Source of the DNA: Rhodobacterales bacterium
GTDB lineage: Bacteria; Pseudomonadota; Alphaproteobacteria; Rhizobiales; Stappiaceae
NCBI GenBank assembly: GCA_008107755.1
Contig: VIRH01000137.1
Coordinates: forward strand, 124,001-188,000
DNA: 64,000 nucleotides
Direction: 5' to 3'
This document shows positions 59,195 through 64,000 of the stretch, one piece after another; the first letter of the stretch is position 1; each line of letters opens with the position of its first letter. The translations under genes were made by a program, and so were the position numbers. Under the pieces are notes generated by a model. The model made no database searches and was not told the origin of the DNA. It worked only from the letters and a program-made list of their open reading frames with translations.

Positions 59195-60577
59195 TCATCC
59201 GATCAGATCGCGCCACCGAGAGGCATAATCCGCGAATCCCGAATCGGCATCCGATGTCGAACCTGTATCCCCCGCAGCGGTGCCGGGATGCTGTTCCGCC
59301 GACGCATGCAGAAGCGCCGCGCCGATGGCGGTGCCGGTGAGAGAGTTTTCCTCGGCAACGACCGGGCAGCCAGAGGCCGCTTGAAGCATGCGCCGATAAA
59401 GCGGATTGCGCGCGAAAGGCCCCTCGACCACGACCGGCCCCGCGGCGCCTGCTATCGACAGGCATTCGCGCGTCATCAGCGCAAGATAGCAAGAGAGCGC
59501 CACGAAGCGTTCGCCCTCGCTCAAGCCGGTTTCGGGAACGGTCCATCTTTGTCTTCGGCCCTGAAAGGGGCCCGAGCGGGGATCGACCGCAGGCAGCAGC
59601 ATGGCGCCCTGGTTCAGGACGGAGGTCACGTCGCGGTCCGACCACTCCCGGCCGTGACCGTCGCAGATGATCTCGAATTCCCGGCCGCCCATGAAGCGCG
59701 CCGAGGGCACAGGGCTGCCGAAGGCGTCGACATTGATCAAGGTGTCGCGCGCTGGGTCGAGATCAGCCTTCCCTCCCCCGACCGCCAGGACGATGACCCA
59801 TGTTCCGGTCGACACCACGCTAAACGGCGCGTTGCGCCGCAGAAGATGCGGATAGAGCGATGCGTTGGAATCGTGAATGCCGCAGGCGACGGGCACTCCC
59901 TCGGGCAGACCGGTCCGGTCTGCGATCGCAGGCAGGATGGAGCCGAGCCGGTCGCCCGCCTTGCGCACCGGGGCCATCCTGTCGGCAAGCCCCAGCCGCC
60001 CGACAAGCGACGACCAGGTATCGCTGAAAGGTGCCCAGAGATCCGTATGGCAGCCGAGCGACGTCGCCTCGTTTGCAAGGACACCCGTCAGGAGATAGCC
60101 CCAGTATTGCGGATAGGTCAGGACCGTCGCCGTTCGCTCCAGAAGTCCGGGATCGGTTGCAAGCTGCCAGTGCAGCTGGGCGCCGAGATTGAGGCCCATC
60201 GGCAGGCGCGGCGATCCGGTTTCGGCAAACTCCGGACGGATCGCATCATACCGGGCCGCAAGGGCGTCGGGACCGCCGTGCTCGTAGTCGAGCATCGGCG
60301 CTGCCGGATTGCCGTCCTTGTCCAGAAGCACCGCGCTGGCTCCATGGGTCGTCACGGAAATCGCTTCGATGCCATGGGCCGCATGCAGCCGCGCAAGGGC
60401 ATCGCAGATGAAGGCCCAGTGGCCCTCCAGATCGAAATGCGGATAGGGCGGTCCCGCAAGCACCGTGTTGGCGCGCGTCAGGACACCGATCTCGCGTTCG
60501 CTTTCCAGATCGACAACGGCAACCTTGGCATTGGTTTTGCCGATGTCGATCACGCCGACATGCCGGGGACCCGCCAT
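59195..60577 (-). CDS. rhaK: FGGY-family kinase, RhaK-type rhamnose/rhamnulose kinase
   Basis: 460 residues. FGGY sugar kinase: N-terminal phosphate motif HVGVIDIGKTNAKVAVVDLE, VTTHGASAVLL, catalytic Asp in CGIHDSNASLYPHL, STGTWVIVL as phosphate-2 and the FGGY-like VVVEGPFARNPLYRRML near the C terminus. Gene order matches rhaTPQUK of Rhizobium leguminosarum, where RhaK also supports transporter activity. Five bases follow rhaU. No rhaI follows it here. Confidence 0.88.
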   Translation of the reverse strand: MAGPRHVGVIDIGKTNAKVAVVDLESEREIGVLTRANTVLAGPPYPHFDLEGHWAFICDALARLHAAHGIEAISVTTHGASAVLLDKDGNPAAPMLDYEHGGPDALAARYDAIRPEFAETGSPRLPMGLNLGAQLHWQLATDPGLLERTATVLTYPQYWGYLLTGVLANEATSLGCHTDLWAPFSDTWSSLVGRLGLADRMAPVRKAGDRLGSILPAIADRTGLPEGVPVACGIHDSNASLYPHLLRRNAPFSVVSTGTWVIVLAVGGGKADLDPARDTLINVDAFGSPVPSARFMGGREFEIICDGHGREWSDRDVTSVLNQGAMLLPAVDPRSGPFQGRRQRWTVPETGLSEGERFVALSCYLALMTRECLSIAGAAGPVVVEGPFARNPLYRRMLQAASGCPVVAEENSLTGTAIGAALLHASAEQHPGTAAGDTGSTSDADSGFADYASRWRDLIG

Positions 60578-60582
60578 ACCCG

Positions 60583-60897
60583 TCAGTCCATGTGAAAGAC
60601 GGTGACGAGGGGAACGGCAACCGGTTCGTTGTCAGGTTTCGTCACCATGATATCGGCCATATGTGCCCACCATTTCTTCATCACCGGATGCGCCGGAAGC
60701 TCGTCCATGCCGTGACCGTCGTCCCGCCACAGAACTCCGAAGAGCGTGTTCGTCTCCCGATCCAGATGGATCGAATAATCGCGGACGCCCGCCTTTCTCA
60801 GGAGCTTGAGGAGTTCCGGCCAGATCGCGTCGTGGCGCTTGCGGTACTCGGCTTCCATGCCCGGGTTGAGCTGCATCTTGAAGGCATATTTTTCCAT
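60583..60897 (-). CDS. rhaU: L-rhamnose mutarotase
   Basis: 104 residues. Interconverts alpha- and beta-L-rhamnopyranose after uptake. Family text: MEKYAFKMQLNPGMEAEYRKRHDAIWPEL with the catalytic-region His22, DYSIHLDRETNTLFGVLWR and the WWAHMADIM segment. Full length compared with RhaM/RhaU proteins. Four bases after rhaQ, five before rhaK. Confidence 0.94.
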   Translation of the reverse strand: MEKYAFKMQLNPGMEAEYRKRHDAIWPELLKLLRKAGVRDYSIHLDRETNTLFGVLWRDDGHGMDELPAHPVMKKWWAHMADIMVTKPDNEPVAVPLVTVFHMD

Positions 60898-60901
60898 CGC
60901 T

Positions 60902-61918
60902 TCAGGCCTTCCTCCTTGCCATCACCTGCCGGGCGATCCGGGGCAGAGCGATGACGGCAATCAGAAGCAGACCGATGAAGATCGACATGACGATGCCGGG
61001 GACATTCAGAAGACCGAAGCCGAAGGTCACCATGCCCATGATAAAGGCCGCGATGACGACGCCGGGAATGGACCCGGCGCCCCCCAGGATGCTGACGCCG
61101 CCGAGCACGACCATCGTCACGACCTCAAGCTCCCAGCCGAAGGCGATGGAGGGCCGCGTCGCCCCGAGGCGTGACGTCAGGCAGATGGCAGCAACGCCCG
61201 ACATCAGCCCCGTCAGCAGGAACAGCGCGAATTTAACGCGGGGCACCCGGATGCCGGAAAAGAGCGCGCCAACCGGATTGTTGCCGATCGAATAGACAGC
61301 ACGGCCGAACGTGGTCCGGTGCAGAAGGACCGCAAAGACAATGGCGAGAAACGCGAAGAGCACGAACTCGAACGAGATCACCCACCAGACGTAGCCCTGA
61401 CCGAAGAAGGCGAAGCCTGGCGGATAGCCGGTATAGGCCTTGTCGCCTAGAACGATGTAGGAGAGGCCGCGGAAGAGGCTCATCGTGCCGATGGTGACGA
61501 CGATGGACGGCAGGCCGAGTCGTGTCACGAGCACACCGTTGAAGGCGCCGCAGGCGAGCCCCACGCCGAGACCGATCAGCACCAGCACCGGCGTGTCGGC
61601 CCCCATCTGCACGGCAAATCCCATGGCGGTGGAGGCGATTGCAATGATCGAGGCGACGGAAAGATCGATCTCTCCGGAGATGATCAGCAGCGCCATGGCG
61701 AAGGCGATCATCGCCTTTTCGGTGAAGTTGAAGGTGGCGTCCGACAGGTTCCAGGGATCGAGGAAATACGGCGAGGCAAAACTGTTGATCGTGAAGACGG
61801 CAACTGCGACCACGAGGAGCAGCAGTTCCCAGCTTCCGAGAAACCGTTGCATTGCCGATTTCAGCCGGTCCGGGATCTGCCGCCCGGTCGCGGACGTTTC
61901 TGACGTTGCGAGGCTCAT
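60902..61918 (-). CDS. rhaQ: Rhamnose ABC transporter permease
   Basis: 338 residues from the ATG at 61918, which overlaps the end of the previous permease gene. CUT2 (RbsC-type) inner-membrane permease with about eight to ten spans; landmarks ISGEIDLSVASIIAIASTAMG, TRLGLPSIVVTIGTMSLFRGLSY, VYSIGNNPVGALFSGI and LGGVSILGGAGSIPGVVIAAF. It pairs with RhaP to form the rhamnose channel. Confidence 0.93.
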   Translation of the reverse strand: MSLATSETSATGRQIPDRLKSAMQRFLGSWELLLLVVAVAVFTINSFASPYFLDPWNLSDATFNFTEKAMIAFAMALLIISGEIDLSVASIIAIASTAMGFAVQMGADTPVLVLIGLGVGLACGAFNGVLVTRLGLPSIVVTIGTMSLFRGLSYIVLGDKAYTGYPPGFAFFGQGYVWWVISFEFVLFAFLAIVFAVLLHRTTFGRAVYSIGNNPVGALFSGIRVPRVKFALFLLTGLMSGVAAICLTSRLGATRPSIAFGWELEVVTMVVLGGVSILGGAGSIPGVVIAAFIMGMVTFGFGLLNVPGIVMSIFIGLLLIAVIALPRIARQVMARRKA

Positions 61919-62898
61919 GTCGCGTGCTCCGCTTTTTTCAGGATCACCCGGCCCTTCGGTCGGCTGGAGGTCACGTTGAAGGCGACCGCGATGATGATCG
62001 CGCTGCCGGAAATGGCGAGCTGCCAGAAGGGCGAGATGTTGATGACCGGCAGGGCGTTCTTGACGATGCCGAGGAAAAGCGCGCCGAGCAGTGCCCCTCC
62101 GACAGAACCTATGCCGCCAGCGATCGATATGCCGCCGATGACGCAGGCCGCGACCACTTCCAGCTCGAAACCGCCGGCAATATCCACATAGGCAACGGCA
62201 TAGCGCGCGACCCAGAGGTAGCCGGTCAGCCCCGCCAGCGCGCCCGAGATGACATAAGCGGCGCACTGGGTGAGGCCGACATTGATGCCCGTGTAGACCG
62301 CCGCATGCGGATTGCCGCCGACCGCGAAGAAGGCCCTGCCGAGCGGTGTGCGGCTGATCAGAAGGGCAAAGCATGCGACCACGAGGATGGCGATCCATGA
62401 CAGAACCGGCAGGCCGAAGACGACTTCACGCGGAAAGGCCTTGAAAGCGTCACTCATCTCATGCGCGTTGATCCACTCCCCGCCGGAGATCAGGAAGATG
62501 ATGCCCCTGTAGATGGTCATCGTGCCGAGGGTGACGACGATGGGCGGAATGTCGAGCTTCCAGACCAGCAGGCCGTTCACAAGCCCCATGACGGCCCCGA
62601 GCGTGAGCGCGATCGCCAGGATCACGGGAACCGGCAGCCCGGGCAGCATGGTGTTCAGCATCGCGACCGCCATGCCCGTGAGCGCAAGGTTTGCCGCGAC
62701 CGACAGGTCGATGCAGCGGGTCAGGATCACCGCCATCTGGCCAAGCGCCAGAATGATCAGCGGCGCCGTGTCGTTGAAGACATTGGCGAGGTTGGACGGT
62801 TCGACAAAAGCCGGAAAGCGCGCGGCAATCGCGATGACAAGGACAATGATCGCGCCGCCCAGGATTGCCTCGCGCGATTTCAGGATGGACCCGCTCAT
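61915..62898 (-). CDS. rhaP: Rhamnose ABC transporter permease
   Basis: 327 residues. Second CUT2 permease: ILALGQMAVILTRCIDLSVAANLALTGM, IPPIVVTLGTMTIYRGIIFLI, FFAVGGNPHAAVYTGI and CVIGGISIAGGIGSVGGALLGAL. Overlaps the ATPase gene upstream by 4 bases and rhaQ downstream by 4 bases (ATGA-type junctions), so the operon is tightly coupled. Confidence 0.93.
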   Translation of the reverse strand: MSGSILKSREAILGGAIIVLVIAIAARFPAFVEPSNLANVFNDTAPLIILALGQMAVILTRCIDLSVAANLALTGMAVAMLNTMLPGLPVPVILAIALTLGAVMGLVNGLLVWKLDIPPIVVTLGTMTIYRGIIFLISGGEWINAHEMSDAFKAFPREVVFGLPVLSWIAILVVACFALLISRTPLGRAFFAVGGNPHAAVYTGINVGLTQCAAYVISGALAGLTGYLWVARYAVAYVDIAGGFELEVVAACVIGGISIAGGIGSVGGALLGALFLGIVKNALPVINISPFWQLAISGSAIIIAVAFNVTSSRPKGRVILKKAEHAT

Positions 62899-64000
62899 AT
62901 GTCTGTCTCCGTAATGCCGGCCGCGGCGCGCACCAGATGCTCCGGCGTCAGGTCGGCGCCCTCGAACTCGGCGGCGATCCTGCCCTCGCGCATGACGATG
63001 ACGCGATCGGACATGCCAAGGATCTCCGGAATCTCGGACGACACCATGATGACTGCGAGGCCTTCTGCCGCCAGCTCGGCCATGAATTCATGAACGGCTG
63101 CCTTGGACCCGATGTCGATGCCCTTGGTCGGCTCGTCGAGGATGATCACGCGCGGTTTCGTCGCCAGCCACTTGGCAATGACGACTTTCTGCTGGTTGCC
63201 GCCGGAAAGCTCGCCGATATCCTGATCGAGCGCTGCTGCACGCAGATCGAGACGCCGGGTGTAGTCCCGGGCAAGCCGGAATTCCTCCGCGAGCCTCAAA
63301 AACCCGTTTCGCGAGGTTTCGCCCAGGGACGGCAGCGAGACGTTCTGGAAGATCGGAAGTCCCTTGACCGCCCCCTGCTTGCCGCGATCCTCCGGCACAT
63401 AGACGATGCCCTGCCGGATCGCCTCGTTGGGGTCGCGGATCACGGCAATACGGTCGTCGATCCTGATCGCCCCCTTTGAGGGACGTGTGACGCCGAAGAG
63501 CGCCTGCATGAACTCGCTGCGACCGGCGCCCACCAGGCCGTAGAAACCGAGTATCTCGCCTTCGCGCAGAGAAAAGCCGATGTCCTCGAATTCGGTCGGA
63601 TGCGAATAGCCGACGACCTTCAGAACCTCCTTGCCCAGCTGCGGCGTGCGTTTGGGGAACACCTGGTCGACGGAGCGGCCGACCATCATGGTCACCAGGT
63701 CCCGCTCCGATATCTCGGAAATCAGGCCCGCCCCGACCATCTCGCCGTCGCGGAAGACGGTGTAACGGTCGGCGATGCGGAAGATCTCGTCGAACTTGTG
63801 ACTGATGAAGAGGATCGCCTTGCCCTCGGCCTTCAGCCGCTCGACAAGGGCATAGGTTTCCTCGATTTCCTTGTGGGAGAGCGAGGCCGTCGGCTCGTCC
63901 ATGATGACGATCTTCGCATCAATGGAGAGAGCGCGCGCGATGGCCACGAGGTGCTTGTTGGCGATGCCGAGCTCCCGAAGGGTGACATGCGGGTCGATCT
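62895..64000 (-). CDS. rhaT: Rhamnose ABC transporter ATP-binding protein, 5' end outside the window
   Basis: Double-ATPase protein of the CUT2 class; the frame is open to the right edge, so the first Walker A is missing. Visible: first Walker B IVIMDEPTASLSHKEIEET and its FISHKFDE switch. The second domain shows the Walker A position GLVGAGRSEFMQALFG (partly degenerate, as in this class), PEDRGKQG, the signature ELSGGNQQKVVIAKW, and Walker B VIILDEPTKGIDIG. It energises rhamnose uptake. A solute-binding rhaS would be further right. Confidence 0.94.
   Translation of the reverse strand, partial: IDPHVTLRELGIANKHLVAIARALSIDAKIVIMDEPTASLSHKEIEETYALVERLKAEGKAILFISHKFDEIFRIADRYTVFRDGEMVGAGLISEISERDLVTMMVGRSVDQVFPKRTPQLGKEVLKVVGYSHPTEFEDIGFSLREGEILGFYGLVGAGRSEFMQALFGVTRPSKGAIRIDDRIAVIRDPNEAIRQGIVYVPEDRGKQGAVKGLPIFQNVSLPSLGETSRNGFLRLAEEFRLARDYTRRLDLRAAALDQDIGELSGGNQQKVVIAKWLATKPRVIILDEPTKGIDIGSKAAVHEFMAELAAEGLAVIMVSSEIPEILGMSDRVIVMREGRIAAEFEGADLTPEHLVRAAAGITETDI

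Noticed and set aside
59168..60595. 475-codon frame opposite rhaK
   Set aside because: Shadow frame; rhaK has all FGGY motifs.

Overview
The window looks like chromosome of a marine-type alphaproteobacterium of the Rhizobiales (Roseibium/Labrenzia/Stappia-like). This is an inference from the high GC content, the rnd-lptC-lptA-lptB-rpoN-hpf-ptsN gene order, the rhaTPQUK order known from Rhizobium, and the many alphaproteobacterial family members. There are no insertion sequences, phage genes, CRISPR arrays or rRNAs, and only one tRNA.

Layout. 1-11 kb: 3' end of pheT, two paralogous small four-cysteine secreted proteins, a nucleotidyltransferase-fold protein, a membrane chemoreceptor, msrA, a small membrane protein, tRNA-Ser(GGA), an Hsp70/YegD-like chaperone, a double-ACT regulator, and a membrane PP2C phosphatase whose periplasmic sensor carries a CxxCH haem motif. 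11.4-22.9 kb: corrin-ring genes in three transcription units (cbiX-cobH-orf-cobL-cobI-cbiG/cobJ-cobM; cobA-cobB; cbiD-cobK), with a Crp/Fnr regulator between them. Together they encode a nearly complete cobalt-early (anaerobic-type) route from uroporphyrinogen III to cobyrinic acid a,c-diamide. 22.9-36.8 kb: an exopolysaccharide locus with a WecG-type glycosyltransferase, a Wzz/GumC chain-length protein, GH5, acyltransferase, Wzy-like polymerase, two GT4 enzymes, a NodB-type deacetylase, a Wzx flippase and a double alpha/beta hydrolase.

36.8-46.4 kb: two adjacent same-strand groups of unclear function. The first is an operon of carrier protein, acyl-CoA-dehydrogenase-like flavoprotein, amino acid:[carrier protein] ligase (a truncated seryl-tRNA-synthetase homologue), DUF1839 protein and a GH2 hydrolase. 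The second is an MDR oxidoreductase, a degenerate pterin-synthase-like protein, a GT4 enzyme and a SAM methyltransferase. This is the least described and most interesting part of the window.

46.5-64 kb: opgH (osmoregulated glucans) with a clear terminator; the conserved rnd-lptCAB-rpoN-hpf-ptsN block (envelope LPS export, sigma-54, ribosome hibernation, PTS-Ntr); a copper-resistance operon copA-cueR plus two cytochromes c with a textbook MerR-type 19-bp-spacer promoter; a FabI-like reductase with one active-site tyrosine changed; and a rhamnose uptake operon (rhaT partial, rhaP, rhaQ, rhaU, rhaK) running off the right edge.

All family calls are by reading motifs; no database search was possible. 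Start codons were chosen from Shine-Dalgarno (SD) position, overlap with neighbours and family length.
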